A stretch of DNA of 64,000 bases from JAGVYF01 sp041650315. GTDB taxonomy: Archaea > Nanobdellota > Nanobdellia > Woesearchaeales > JAGVYF01. Both the position numbers and the translations under genes were made by a program. The stretch covers positions 186,001-250,000 of the forward strand of contig JBAZLJ010000001.1 in the NCBI GenBank assembly GCA_041650315.1. The letters run 5' to 3'. The notes beneath the pieces are model-generated. The model worked only from the letters and a program-made list of their open reading frames with translations, had not been told where the DNA came from and did no database searches. Below, in pieces: positions 33,776 to 42,693 of the stretch; within the stretch, counting starts at the first letter, position 1, and each line of letters begins with the position of its first letter.

Positions 33776-34876
33776 ATGTCACTTACTGAGAAAGATAAGT
33801 TCGATCTAAAGAAGTTCATCAAGGAACTAGAGAAATTCAAAGGCAGGCATACTGAGCTTGTCACTGTATATATTCCTGCAGAATATGATATCAATAAAAT
33901 CATAAACCAGTTGGCTCAGGAGCAAGGCACTGCTTCCAACATAAAGTCCAGCGCGACAAGGAACAATGTCACTTCTGCACTGGAAAGGATGATCCAGCAT
34001 TTACGTTTATTCAAGAAAACTCCTGATCATGGTTTGGCAGTATTCTCCGGCAATGTAGCTGAACGTGAAGGACAAAGTGATTTGAAAGTCTGGAGTTTAG
34101 AACCTCCAATCCCACTCAATCAGAAATTGTACCGATGCGATAAAGAGTTCGTTCTTGAGCCTTTGATGGATATGATTGACATCAAGGAATATTATGGCAT
34201 GGTAGTTCTCGACAGGAGAGATGCAATGATTGCGTTATTGAAAGGCAAGACACTTATTCCATTGCGTCAGACTCATTCAGAAGTACCTGGCAAGATGAAA
34301 GCTGGCGGTCAGTCTTCGCAAAGGTTCGCTCGTCTTAGGCTTGGCGCTATCAAAGACCATTACAAGAAAATCGCAGAATATATGAAAGAAGCATTTCTAG
34401 GTCGTCCTGGTCTGAAAGGAATTATTCTCGGAGGCCCTGGTGTCACCATTGATGATTTCTTGAATAAAGATTATCTTACCGGCGACATCAAGAAGTTGAT
34501 TATCGGAACTAAAGATCTTTCTTATACTGGCGAATTCGGACTGCAGGAATTGCTCGATAGATCAGACGATATTCTTGCTAAAGAGGAAGTCACTGCTGAA
34601 AAAAAAATTATGAATAGATTCTTTGAATTGTTGAATACTAATATGAAGAAAGTCAGCTATGGCGAGAATCAAGTTATCAAGCTCATACAATTAGGCATGG
34701 TTGACATAGTGATATTGTCAGAGACTTTGCCTGAAGAAAAAATAGAGATGTTCGAGATTGAAGCGCAGAAGATGGGCTCTAGCGTCAGGATTATTTCTGT
34801 TGAAACACGTGAAGGAGTGCAGCTGAAGGAGATTGGCGGGGTAGCGGCTATCCTCAGGTACGAGTATGAAGAGTAA
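33776..34876 (+). CDS. prf1: Peptide chain release factor aRF1
   Basis: Class I release factor: TASNIKS stop-codon motif, YRCDKEF (Y-x-C-x-x-x-F), the GGQSSQRFARLR peptidyl-hydrolysis loop and a C-terminal pelota-interacting domain. At 366 aa it is shorter than typical archaeal aRF1 (about 410 aa); the loss is in the C-terminal domain, perhaps its minidomain. It is expected to read UAA, UAG and UGA. Overlaps the dus gene by 11 bp. Confidence 0.95.
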   Translation: MSLTEKDKFDLKKFIKELEKFKGRHTELVTVYIPAEYDINKIINQLAQEQGTASNIKSSATRNNVTSALERMIQHLRLFKKTPDHGLAVFSGNVAEREGQSDLKVWSLEPPIPLNQKLYRCDKEFVLEPLMDMIDIKEYYGMVVLDRRDAMIALLKGKTLIPLRQTHSEVPGKMKAGGQSSQRFARLRLGAIKDHYKKIAEYMKEAFLGRPGLKGIILGGPGVTIDDFLNKDYLTGDIKKLIIGTKDLSYTGEFGLQELLDRSDDILAKEEVTAEKKIMNRFFELLNTNMKKVSYGENQVIKLIQLGMVDIVILSETLPEEKIEMFEIEAQKMGSSVRIISVETREGVQLKEIGGVAAILRYEYEE

Positions 34877-35774
34877 GACTATTTTTTTTGAGAATAAACT
34901 GATTCTAGCTCCGATGGCGGAGATAAATAATATCGCGTTCAGGTTGCTTTGTAAAAAGTATGGCGCGGATATGATATTCAGCGAGATGGTATCTGCAAAT
35001 GCTTTAGTTCGCGAAAAGGATAAGACTTTGGAGATGACCAAGTTCTTGCCGGAAGAAAGACCTTTTGTATTGCAGCTCTTTGGACAGAATACTGAGAATC
35101 TTGTTGCTGCCGCTAAGATGGTCGAAGATAAAGTCGATATGATTGATCTTAATTTCGGATGTCCAGCTGTGCAGATATTGAAGCAAGGCGCTGGCGCTGC
35201 TTTATTGAAACGTCCTAATAAAATAGAAGAGATTGTCAAAGCGGTGTGTGCTGCTGTAAGTGTTCCTGTCTCTGTCAAAATACGTGCTGATGGCAATTAT
35301 GTGAAAATCGCTAAGATGTGCGAGGCAGCTGGCGCTTGCGCTATTACTGTGCATGCGCGAACTGTGGCGCAGGGTTATTCAGGCGTTGCAAATTGGAAGA
35401 AGATAAAAGAAGTGAAAGACGCAGTGTCAATTCCAGTGATTGGAAATGGAGATGTTGTCGATGGCAAGTCTGCAAAAAGGATGATTTCTGAGACTGGTTG
35501 CGATTCTGTGATGATTGGACGTGCGGCTATTGGCAATCCTTATGTGTTTGCACAGATAAGGCACTTTTTGGAAACTGGCGAAGAATTGCCTGGCAAGAAC
35601 ACTTTTCCTGAATGGTATAAATTGTATGTAAAACATTGTAGGCAATCTGTGGTTGAGCTGAAGATGAATGCGCAATGGTTTACTAAGATGATGTCTGGCG
35701 CTAGGAAGTTGCGCGATAGGATTGCGAGATCGAAAAGTGAAAAAGAGATTTTAGATATTGTTAAAGTTTATTAA
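34866..35774 (+). CDS. dus: tRNA-dihydrouridine synthase
   Basis: FMN-dependent TIM barrel reducing uridine in tRNA. Motifs: LAPMAEINNIAFR at the N-terminus, the catalytic Cys in DLNFGCPA, ITVHARTVAQGYSG and VIGNGDVVDG. 302 aa is normal for Dus. It overlaps the end of prf1. Confidence 0.93.
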   Translation: MKSKTIFFENKLILAPMAEINNIAFRLLCKKYGADMIFSEMVSANALVREKDKTLEMTKFLPEERPFVLQLFGQNTENLVAAAKMVEDKVDMIDLNFGCPAVQILKQGAGAALLKRPNKIEEIVKAVCAAVSVPVSVKIRADGNYVKIAKMCEAAGACAITVHARTVAQGYSGVANWKKIKEVKDAVSIPVIGNGDVVDGKSAKRMISETGCDSVMIGRAAIGNPYVFAQIRHFLETGEELPGKNTFPEWYKLYVKHCRQSVVELKMNAQWFTKMMSGARKLRDRIARSKSEKEILDIVKVY

Positions 35775-35796
35775 TCGGGATTAATTCTAATTAGTT

Positions 35797-36465
35797 ATGG
35801 AACTTATTGAACGAGCATTCCGCGAGATGTATCCTAATCGTGAATTCTTTTATGATGCGCAGATAAAGTATTCCGGCAAGTTCTCGCCGTACAATGCGAA
35901 TGTAAAACTGCGCGGTACGCATTTGGTCGTATGTTTGTCAAAGACGTGGCGCGGAGTGGATAAGGAGATTCTTGTGGGTTTAATTCAGGATCTGCTGTTC
36001 AAGATATTGGGCGGGAAACGCGATACAATGAACATTCAGTTGTATAATGGATTTGTAAAGAATCTGCACATTGGGATAGCAAAGACTGAGCTTGATCCAT
36101 ACTTGCTTCGTTCGTTTGAACGCGTGAATGAAAAGTTTTTCTTGAATCAGATGGAATCGCCAAATCTTTGCTGGGGGAGTTTATCCCGACGAAAACTTGC
36201 TTGCTATAATTATCATACAGACACAATTTCAGTAAGCACAATATTCAAAGAATGCGATGTAGAACTTCTGGATTATGTGATGTATCACGAAATGTTGCAT
36301 AAAGCGATGAAATTCCAAGTGTCTGGCAATCAGCACAGGTATCACACAACTGATTTTCGGACTGCTGAGAAAGCTTATCCTAATTCGCGTGAATTAGAGC
36401 AAAGGATACGGAATCTGCCGTTTAAACGTAAACAAAGGTCTATTTTGGGCTGGTTTTTGCAATAA
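35797..36465 (+). CDS. SprT-like zinc metallopeptidase
   Basis: The key site is YHEMLHKAM (HExxH), followed by a third His in GNQHRYHTTDF, as in SprT/Spartan-type proteins that degrade DNA-protein crosslinks. 222 aa; the C-terminal basic region lacks an obvious zinc ribbon. Its position next to the histone gene is compatible with a DNA role, but this is inference. Confidence 0.75.
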   Translation: MELIERAFREMYPNREFFYDAQIKYSGKFSPYNANVKLRGTHLVVCLSKTWRGVDKEILVGLIQDLLFKILGGKRDTMNIQLYNGFVKNLHIGIAKTELDPYLLRSFERVNEKFFLNQMESPNLCWGSLSRRKLACYNYHTDTISVSTIFKECDVELLDYVMYHEMLHKAMKFQVSGNQHRYHTTDFRTAEKAYPNSRELEQRIRNLPFKRKQRSILGWFLQ

Positions 36466-36515
36466 AGTCTGATTCTGCGAAAGTTTTATATAAGTAGCAT
36501 CATAATTATTGAATC

Positions 36516-36731
36516 ATGTCAACACAGAAATTATTGCCTTTAGCGGCTATGGAGAAGCTTATTAAGAAAGCTGGAGCGGATAGAGTATCTGAGTCCAGTA
36601 AGCTTGTTCTGAAGGAAATGCTTGAAGAGATAGCTGATAGCATCGCTGTCCAAGCAGTGAAACTTGCAGATCATGCAGGCAGAAAGACTGTGAAGGCAAG
36701 GGATATCAAGCTCGCATATAAGAATAATTAG
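36516..36731 (+). CDS. hmf: Archaeal histone
   Basis: A 71-aa HMf-type histone fold: LLPLAAMEKLIKKAGADRVS, EMLEEIADSIAVQAVKLADHAGRKTVKARDIKLA. Most archaeal histone signature residues are in place. It ends in TAG, an example of TAG used as a normal stop. Confidence 0.96.
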   Translation: MSTQKLLPLAAMEKLIKKAGADRVSESSKLVLKEMLEEIADSIAVQAVKLADHAGRKTVKARDIKLAYKNN

Positions 36732-36786
36732 AGAAAGCTTTAAAAAGAAATCAAGGTTAATTGGAATATTACATAGGTGAGATTCA

Positions 36787-37188
36787 ATGGGCGAAATAAA
36801 ACTAGAAGAAGCTACACAACTTAAAAAAGGCAGCTGCCTCATAATCGATAATGAAGCATGTAAAGTCGTTGAACTGAATTATTCAAAGCCTGGCAAACAC
36901 GGCCACGCTAAAATCAATCTTATGGCTGTTGGCTTGATCGATGGCAAGAAAAGAAACGTTGTCATGCCTGGTCACGCGATGGTCGAAATACCAATCATCG
37001 AGAAAAGGAACGCTCAAGTACTATCAATCTCTGGCGATGTAGCCAATGTGATGGATACAGAGACATTCGAGACATTCGAGATGAAAGTGCCTGAAGATAT
37101 TAAAGGCACATTAGTCGAAGGATGCACAGTATTGTACTGGTTCATCATGGATAAGAGAGTAATGAAACAAGTAATGGGCAAGGAGTAA
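36787..37188 (+). CDS. eif5a: Translation factor aIF5A
   Basis: Hypusinated elongation factor: the modified lysine lies in SKPGKHGHAK; N-terminal SH3-like barrel and C-terminal OB fold follow. 133 aa is normal. The modifying enzyme deoxyhypusine synthase is at 20314. GGTGAGATTCAATG gives the ribosome-binding site. L40e follows 4 nt later. Confidence 0.97.
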   Translation: MGEIKLEEATQLKKGSCLIIDNEACKVVELNYSKPGKHGHAKINLMAVGLIDGKKRNVVMPGHAMVEIPIIEKRNAQVLSISGDVANVMDTETFETFEMKVPEDIKGTLVEGCTVLYWFIMDKRVMKQVMGKE

Positions 37189-37192
37189 AACT

Positions 37193-37354
37193 ATGGTCAA
37201 ATTCCCAGAAGCACAAGCAAGGAAATACAAAGACATCTTCGTATGCAGGAGATGCAAGAGTAAATTAAGAGCATCAAACATGAAAGTATTGCAAGGCAAA
37301 ATCAGCTGCAGGAAATGTAGCGGCAAAGCATTGCGTGCTGTCAGGAAGAAGTGA
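37193..37354 (+). CDS. rpl40e: Ribosomal protein L40e
   Basis: A 53-aa zinc-ribbon ribosomal protein: MVKFPEAQARKYKD, then CRRC and CRKC pairs and a basic Lys/Arg end. Begins 4 nt after the aIF5A stop and its TGA overlaps the next frame, so it sits in one operon with eif5a and the site-2 protease. The ATG is at 37193 and the TGA ends at 37354. Confidence 0.93.
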   Translation: MVKFPEAQARKYKDIFVCRRCKSKLRASNMKVLQGKISCRKCSGKALRAVRKK

Positions 37355-37356
37355 GC

Positions 37357-38520
37357 ATGAATTTAAGCTTGCTCTTAGTTCTTTTATTTTATCTTTCAAT
37401 TATTCTAATAATATATCTTAATAGGAGTAGGTTCCAGATATATGGTAAGATCATCGCCATGTATAGGATGCATGTCGGTATAAAATCCATGCATTGGCTT
37501 GCGGGGCATTTTCCTCGTATTGTCAAAGGTCTGGGCTATATCGGTATTGTTGTCGGATTCTTAGGCATGGCATATATTTCTTATGTGCTTGCTGAAGGCG
37601 CAATTTTATTGCTTAGCAATCCTGATGCTATGCCTGTAGTGTCTCCAGTAATACCTGGAGTTAAGATACCTGGCGCGCCTCTTTTTGTTCCGTTCTGGTA
37701 CGGGATAATTGGTATATTCATAGTCGCGGCAATACATGAGTTCTCGCACGGCGTTGTATCCACCGCGCATAATGTCAAGGTCAAGAATACTGGAGTAGTG
37801 TTTTTCGGCCCAATATTGGGCGCTTTTGTCGAGCCAGATGAAACCGAGATCAAGAAATTGTCTTGGGCGAAGCAGTTATCGATATTCTGCGCAGGTCCGT
37901 TCTCAAATGTATTGACCGGTATTATCGTTCTGTTCTTATTGGGTTATGCAGTAGCTCCTTTAGCGAACAGCATTGTTTATGCTGACGGCATATTCCTGAA
38001 TTCAATCGAACCAGGATATCCTGCGGAGAATGCTGGTCTGAAGTCCGGTTTTATTGTGCGTTCGATAAATGATGTTTCAGTCATCAATTCAACTTTGCTT
38101 AATTCAGTGATGTCTTCGGTTAAGGTTGGAGATAAGCTTGAGCTATCTAATGGAAAAGAAAGTTATAGTTTGATTACTATCGCGAGTCCTAAGAATGAAT
38201 CATTGCCTTACATGGGAGTCACACTTTCACAGAATTACCAAATGAAAGAAGGCATTACACGTTATCTTGGCAATTATTTTCCTTGGTCAATATTCTATCT
38301 GATAGATCTTATGAAATGGATATTTATCCTGAGTTTGGGTATCGGATTGGCTAATCTGTTGCCGTTAGGTCCAACAGATGGCGGTCGTATAGTTCAAGTC
38401 ACCTTGGATAGAATACTATCTCCTTTGCGCAGCGCTAAAGTATGGAAGACTTTGTCTGCTATCTTTGTGTTCTTGTTGATTTTTAATCTTCTATTCCCTT
38501 ATGTAAGATATATCTTTTGA
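37357..38520 (+). CDS. M50-family site-2 protease-like membrane peptidase
   Basis: Multi-pass membrane protein with the catalytic IHEFSHG motif (HExxH) near the middle of the N-terminal helices, a PDZ domain (LNSIEPGYPAENAGLKSGFIV) and a C-terminal NLLPLGPTDGGRI (DG motif). It cleaves within membranes to release regulators or clear signal peptides. The start at 37357 is preferred over the overlapping GTG at 37351; 387 aa. Confidence 0.9.
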   Translation: MNLSLLLVLLFYLSIILIIYLNRSRFQIYGKIIAMYRMHVGIKSMHWLAGHFPRIVKGLGYIGIVVGFLGMAYISYVLAEGAILLLSNPDAMPVVSPVIPGVKIPGAPLFVPFWYGIIGIFIVAAIHEFSHGVVSTAHNVKVKNTGVVFFGPILGAFVEPDETEIKKLSWAKQLSIFCAGPFSNVLTGIIVLFLLGYAVAPLANSIVYADGIFLNSIEPGYPAENAGLKSGFIVRSINDVSVINSTLLNSVMSSVKVGDKLELSNGKESYSLITIASPKNESLPYMGVTLSQNYQMKEGITRYLGNYFPWSIFYLIDLMKWIFILSLGIGLANLLPLGPTDGGRIVQVTLDRILSPLRSAKVWKTLSAIFVFLLIFNLLFPYVRYIF

Positions 38521-38597
38521 TTTTAGTATTGCATTATCTAAATGTATTTAAATCGCATATCGATAATGTAGATTCAGATTATAGCGGGGTGAAGTTC

Positions 38598-38825
38598 ATG
38601 CAATACAAAGATACAGACGGCAAAGAGTATGAGATTTCTTATAGTCAGAAGCTTCAGAAAGAGCAGAATTCATTGGCGAGAAAGAAAAATATGCTTCTCG
38701 CAGCGATTCTCATGATGATGGTATTCTTCGCATTTGGCGCAGGATATCTTTATTTGAGGTTGGAAGCTATTGATTTCTTAAGTCAGTTGATGGGTGCAAT
38801 TCAAGCAATTGGCGGGACCGCATAG
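38598..38825 (+). CDS. Small single-pass membrane protein, 75 aa
   Basis: A hydrophilic N-terminus (MQYKDTDGKEYEISYSQKL...ARKK) followed by one hydrophobic helix (MLLAAILMMMVFFAFGAGYLYL) and a short hydrophobic tail. GGGGTGA 5 nt before the ATG at 38598 fixes the start; the longer frame from 38517 overlaps the protease. No family recognised. Confidence 0.65.
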   Translation: MQYKDTDGKEYEISYSQKLQKEQNSLARKKNMLLAAILMMMVFFAFGAGYLYLRLEAIDFLSQLMGAIQAIGGTA

Positions 38826-38920
38826 GTCTTTTTATTTTTCTTATTGATTAAATTTAAATAGTATGTTAGCATATCGCAGATATCCACTTCGTGGTAAAAT
38901 ATATACAGGTGAAATAAGAA

Positions 38921-39253
38921 ATGGAAAGAAATAATTTTGAAAAAAATGTTGCTCCGGTAAAAGTCGGAGATGAATTAGATGTCAAGATTGAAGCTGTCGG
39001 AGAAAAAGGCGATGGTTTAGTGAAAGTCAAGGGTTTTGTCCTTTTTGTATCGGGCGTCAAAGAAGGAGATGAAGTCAGGATTAGGATCACTCGTGTGCTG
39101 AGCAAGGTAGGTTTCGCTGAAGTCGCATCACGTAACGCGAAGAAATCTACGGAAAAAGAATCTGAATCCGCTGAATCTACTGAAGAAGCAACTGAGGAAT
39201 CAACTGAAGAATATGAAGAAGCAGAAGATTCTGAAGATTTCGGAGAGGAATAA
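38921..39253 (+). CDS. TRAM-domain protein with acidic tail
   Basis: A 60-aa beta-barrel TRAM domain (VGDELDVKIEAVGEKGDGLVKVKGFVLFVSGVKEGDEVRIRI), an RNA-binding module found in archaeal RNA chaperones, followed by a long acidic Ser/Glu/Thr-rich tail unusual for such proteins. An AGGTGAAATA ribosome-binding site precedes the ATG. 110 aa. Confidence 0.85.
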   Translation: MERNNFEKNVAPVKVGDELDVKIEAVGEKGDGLVKVKGFVLFVSGVKEGDEVRIRITRVLSKVGFAEVASRNAKKSTEKESESAESTEEATEESTEEYEEAEDSEDFGEE

Positions 39254-39276
39254 ATTTAGTTTATTCTTTTTTTCTT

Positions 39277-39807
39277 ATGAGACTTTTTGTTTCTCTGGAT
39301 ATACCGGAAGAAATTTCTGAATATCTGGAGGAAGTCTCTTCTAAACTTCCGCATTACGGCATTAAGAAAGTGCATGATTTTCATTTGACTTTGAAATTTC
39401 TTGGCGAGATCGATGATTCTAAGGTTTCTGATGTTGTTAAGTGTTTGAAGTCTGTTAAGTTCAATTCGTTTAAATTGAAGCTTAGCGAAATTGGATATTT
39501 TCCGAATCGTTCCAGGTTGGATTCTGTATGGATTGGCGTTGAGCCATTAGACGAGTTGAAAAGATTGCAAGAGTCTGTCGAGTCTGCGCTTTCTTCTTTT
39601 GGCGTTGTGAATGATCATCCGTTCAAGGCACATATCACACTTTGCAGGATTAAATATCTGAAGAATACGAAATTCTTTATCGATAAAGTGAATAACATCA
39701 AGCTTGAGAAGAAAAGTTTCTTGGTTTCCGGGTTCAAATTGATGAAAAGCACGCTTACTCCTGAAGGGCCGATATACGAGGATGTCGAAGAATATTTTTT
39801 AGAATAA
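39277..39807 (+). CDS. thpR: RNA 2',3'-cyclic phosphodiesterase ThpR
   Basis: 2H phosphoesterase: RLFVSLDIPEEI at the N-terminus and two HxTx motifs, FHLTLKFLG and FKAHITLC, in the active site. It hydrolyses RNA 2',3'-cyclic phosphates to 2'-phosphates, which may counter RtcA (10508). 176 aa is normal. Confidence 0.92.
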   Translation: MRLFVSLDIPEEISEYLEEVSSKLPHYGIKKVHDFHLTLKFLGEIDDSKVSDVVKCLKSVKFNSFKLKLSEIGYFPNRSRLDSVWIGVEPLDELKRLQESVESALSSFGVVNDHPFKAHITLCRIKYLKNTKFFIDKVNNIKLEKKSFLVSGFKLMKSTLTPEGPIYEDVEEYFLE

Positions 39808-39816
39808 TTTGTTAAT

Positions 39817-39932
39817 CAGGTCTACAACGGATAAATTTTCTACATTCTAATGCTATGACATACCTCCCGGGGGACAGGGAACCTTGTCTGTTCTCTTCTT
39901 TCGCTATAAAATTTATAGTTGTTGCAGACCTG
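39817..39932 (+). repeat. Dispersed covarying palindromic element, copy 2
   Basis: Outer stem CAGGTCTACAAC with GTTGCAGACCTG (one mismatch); second stem TAAATTTT/AAAATTTA; inner stem ACATAC/GTCTGT (one mismatch); loop with CTCCCGGGGGACAGGG and ACCTT. The extra pairs beyond the common core (CAG/CTG) are specific to this copy. It lies between thpR and rps2, whose TATA box follows it. Confidence 0.75.
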
Positions 39933-39969
39933 GGATTTACCGAAGCCTTTATAAACAGCTTACTGCTCT

Positions 39970-40086
39970 CCATCATACATAGCCTAGCTGTAAGGTTAGC
40001 CTGAACATCGGGACTTACGCACACTGCAAAGGCGATAATATTGCGGTTCAAAGACTTGTTCTTGGACTGTATAATTGGGTGGAAAA
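39970..40086 (+). promoter_or_regulatory. Candidate structured leader of ribosomal protein S2
   Basis: A TATA-like CTTTATAAAC at about 39949-39957 predicts a start near 39975, giving a leader of about 110 nt in a genome where most genes are leaderless. It is richer in G+C than other gaps and contains complementary arms: AGCCT/AGGTT, GTAAG/CTTAC, CGCA/TGCG, and GTTCAA(A)G/CTTGGAC close to the ATG. GGGTGG precedes the start. Autogenous control by S2 is a hypothesis. Confidence 0.35.
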
Positions 40087-40758
40087 ATGATGAAAGAAGA
40101 AAGACATGAAAGAAGAGAGCAAGAAGTACCAATAGACGAAGTCAAAGTAGAACAGACTGTGAACGATCAGCAGTTCTTGGTGCCTTCAGATATGTACCTG
40201 AAATCCGGTATCCATATTGGAACAAAGTTCAAGACAAAGTATATGGAACAGTTCATCTACAAAACAAGGACTGACGGCCTTTCAGTATTGAATCTGCAGA
40301 AGATTGATGAAAGACTTAGAGTATTATCCAAATTCTTAGCGCAATACGAACCTAAAGACATTCTTGTTGTCTCAAGGAGAGAGAATGGCTGGAAATGCGT
40401 GAAGATGTTCGGCAAGCTAACTGGCGTGCAAACATTCGCAGGCAGATATCCACCAGGTATCTTGACAAACCCTAACTTGAAGACTTACATCGAAGCTAAA
40501 GTCATGCTTGTAACAGATGTATGGCCTGACAGGAACGCAGTCAATGATGCTCTGAAAGTAGGTATTCCAGTAATCGCATTGTGTGATACAAACAACCAAT
40601 CAAACAATATCGATTTAGTCATACCTTGCAACAACAAAGGCAAGAAATCAATCGGTCTTGTGTTCTTCATATTGGCTAAAGAGTATCTGAAATCAAAAGG
40701 TTTATTGGATGCTGAAAAAGAAGCGTCAATCAAGCTTGAAGATTTCGTTGATGAATAG
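40087..40758 (+). CDS. rps2: Ribosomal protein S2 (uS2)
   Basis: Archaeal uS2: SDMYLKSGIHIGTKFKTKYMEQFIYKTR, NLQKIDERLRVLSKFL, RYPPGILTNPNLKTYIEAKVMLVTD and ALCDTNNQSNNIDLVIPCNNKGKKSIGLVFF. The extension before SDMYLK is charged and specific to this gene. It has a long structured leader (above). Confidence 0.96.
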   Translation: MMKEERHERREQEVPIDEVKVEQTVNDQQFLVPSDMYLKSGIHIGTKFKTKYMEQFIYKTRTDGLSVLNLQKIDERLRVLSKFLAQYEPKDILVVSRRENGWKCVKMFGKLTGVQTFAGRYPPGILTNPNLKTYIEAKVMLVTDVWPDRNAVNDALKVGIPVIALCDTNNQSNNIDLVIPCNNKGKKSIGLVFFILAKEYLKSKGLLDAEKEASIKLEDFVDE

Positions 40759-40857
40759 GGAATTCCTTATTCTTCTTTCTTTTATTTTATCTTTTTTATT
40801 ACCTAAATCTATATAAAGACACATACTAATACAGAACGGCAGGGGGTAGATAACTAA

Positions 40858-41601
40858 ATGAAGCTCACACTCGCAGAAACTAAATATCTTAAAGAAAGCA
40901 TTTCTATCATTTCTGAATTAGTAAATGAAGCCACTTTCAATGTAACTCCAGAAGGAGTAGAACTTATCGCAATGGATCCTGCCAACGTGGCTATGGTCAT
41001 ATTCAAATTATTCTCAAGCGCATTCACAGAGTATACTCTTGAAGAGCCTGTGGAGATTGCTATCAACTTATCTAACTTAAAACAAATTCTTAGGCGTGTC
41101 AAACCTAACGATGTCATCACACTTGAGATGAACGGAGAGAATAAATTGTTGATTTCTCTTCAGGGCGGACATACTCGTACATTCAGCTTGCCAATTATCG
41201 AACTTGATGAGCGCGAGCAGAGAGTGCCTGAACTTTCATTCAATTCCGGCATAAAGATGAGTTCATCCATGTTGACTGATGCTATAGAAGACGTTGACAT
41301 TGTCGGCGATTCTGTGCAGTTCCATGTCTCACCTGAGATGTTCACTGTGCAAGCAGAAGGAGATCTTTCTCATGCTAAGATTGAGATGCCTAATTCGGCG
41401 GCAATGCCTATCGCTACAGATGAGACTCTTGTCAAATCTAAGTATTCAATCGAGTACTTGAAGAAGATGATTGTCGCATCTAAATTAGCTGATGACGTCC
41501 ATGTGAATTTCAGCAATGATTATCCACTTAAGCTTGATTATAAGGTTGTGGATAAAGTGCTTTTGTCATTCATCCTTGCGCCTAGAGTAGAGAACGAATA
41601 A
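40858..41601 (+). CDS. pcn: DNA sliding clamp (PCNA)
   Basis: Processivity factor for DNA polymerase and partner of RFC (fragment at 1-33). MKLTLAETKYLKESISIISELVNEATFNVTPEGVELIAMDPANVAMV..., interdomain loop and C-terminal VLLSFILAPRVENE match archaeal PCNA. 247 aa is normal. An element (copy 3) follows its stop. Confidence 0.96.
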   Translation: MKLTLAETKYLKESISIISELVNEATFNVTPEGVELIAMDPANVAMVIFKLFSSAFTEYTLEEPVEIAINLSNLKQILRRVKPNDVITLEMNGENKLLISLQGGHTRTFSLPIIELDEREQRVPELSFNSGIKMSSSMLTDAIEDVDIVGDSVQFHVSPEMFTVQAEGDLSHAKIEMPNSAAMPIATDETLVKSKYSIEYLKKMIVASKLADDVHVNFSNDYPLKLDYKVVDKVLLSFILAPRVENE

Positions 41602-41633
41602 GGGCGTTTTCTTATTTTTATTTATTCTGTATT

Positions 41634-41744
41634 AGTCTGCAACGGATAAATTTTGTTCATTCCTTTGCTATGATAGCCATTCCCGGGACTGGGCACCTTG
41701 GCTATTCTCTTCTTTTGCTAGAAAATTTATGGTTGTTGCAGACT
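41634..41744 (+). repeat. Dispersed covarying palindromic element, copy 3
   Basis: Outer stem AGTCTGCAAC/GTTGCAGACT; second stem TAAATTTT/AAAATTTA; inner stem ATAGCC/GGCTAT around a loop with CCCGGGACTGGG and CACCTT. The inner pairs differ from copies 1 and 4 by compensatory changes. Lies between pcn and the nitroreductase gene. Confidence 0.75.
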
Positions 41745-41799
41745 TTGTTCTATCTCTCAATAGATAATTTTATAAACTTTATACGCTGATATTCTCTAT

Positions 41800-42438
41800 A
41801 TGGATGTAATTGACGCAATTAAGAATAGGCGGTGCATTCGCGAGTATTCTGACAAAGAAGTAGAATTCAATAAGGTCGCAAGCTTAGTTGAGGCCGGAAT
41901 GATGGCGCCTTCTGCGGGAAACTTGCAGAATTGGAAGTTCATAGTTATCACGGATAAAGATAAACGTAATTCTATAGCTGAAGCTTGTGTTGAGCAGTAT
42001 TGGATTGCTGACGCGCCTGTGTTGATTGCAATCTGCGCTGAGAATAAAAGGGCAGAGAAGTATTACGCTGATCGCGGAGTACATCTGTATAACATACAGA
42101 ATTGTGCAGCAGCTGCTGAAAACATTCTACTTGCGGCAACATCTATGGGACTTTCCACTTGCTGGGTCGGGGCTTATAATGATGAGAAAGTGTCAGGCAT
42201 CCTAGGTTTACCTACTGATGCTAAGTTGATGTGTGTATTGACTGTGGGCTATTCAAAGAGCAAGCCTGCTGAAAAGCATCTGCTTGATATCAAAGAATTG
42301 TTCTATTTTGATGAATGGGGCACGACCATAAAGAATCTTGACAAGATAGTCGGTTTCGACAAGGATCTTGTCACCAAGATATTGGATCATGGTAAAAAGC
42401 TTATAGCGAAAGCTAGCGAAAAACTGAAGAAAAAATAA
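41800..42438 (+). CDS. Nitroreductase-family FMN protein
   Basis: Begins DVIDAIKNRRCIREYSDKEV (FMN-phosphate site), with MMAPSAGNLQNWKFIVI and LAATSMGLSTCWVGAYND, and ends with a Lys-rich tail. Oxidoreductase of NAD(P)H-dependent type; the physiological substrate is unknown. 212 aa. TATA-like TTTTATAAAC upstream. Confidence 0.88.
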   Translation: MDVIDAIKNRRCIREYSDKEVEFNKVASLVEAGMMAPSAGNLQNWKFIVITDKDKRNSIAEACVEQYWIADAPVLIAICAENKRAEKYYADRGVHLYNIQNCAAAAENILLAATSMGLSTCWVGAYNDEKVSGILGLPTDAKLMCVLTVGYSKSKPAEKHLLDIKELFYFDEWGTTIKNLDKIVGFDKDLVTKILDHGKKLIAKASEKLKKK

Positions 42439-42453
42439 ATAAAAATTCAACAA

Positions 42454-42636
42454 TTAAAAATCGTCATCTATTTCTTGATTCTCACGGCAATCGTCGCAAT
42501 AACCTTCATCTTCGACTTCCGCGCCGCAGAGAGGGCATTCAAATATAGACTCTTCTTTACCTTCTTCCATTTCCTCATCTGAGGATTTAACTTCATCTAC
42601 ATCAAACTCTTCTTCTTCCTTATAATTCCGACGCAT
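42454..42636 (-). CDS. Acidic zinc-ribbon protein, 60 aa
   Basis: An acidic N-terminus (EEEEFDVDEVKSSDEEMEEGKEE) and CPLCGAEVEDEGYCDDC, a compact zinc ribbon. The ATG at 42636 has GGGGTGA 6 nt upstream, so I use it rather than 42672. It resembles the acidic zinc protein at 22529 in design. Function unknown. Confidence 0.7.
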   Translation of the reverse strand: MRRNYKEEEEFDVDEVKSSDEEMEEGKEESIFECPLCGAEVEDEGYCDDCRENQEIDDDF

Positions 42637-42693
42637 ACGATTCACCCCTTTTGTCGAGCAATAGAATTCCATTGCACGAGAATTCTAAGCCTC

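Noticed and set aside
34718..35296. A 192-codon minus-strand frame over aRF1 and dus
   Set aside because: Shadow of the conserved genes on the plus strand; no motifs or ribosome-binding site.
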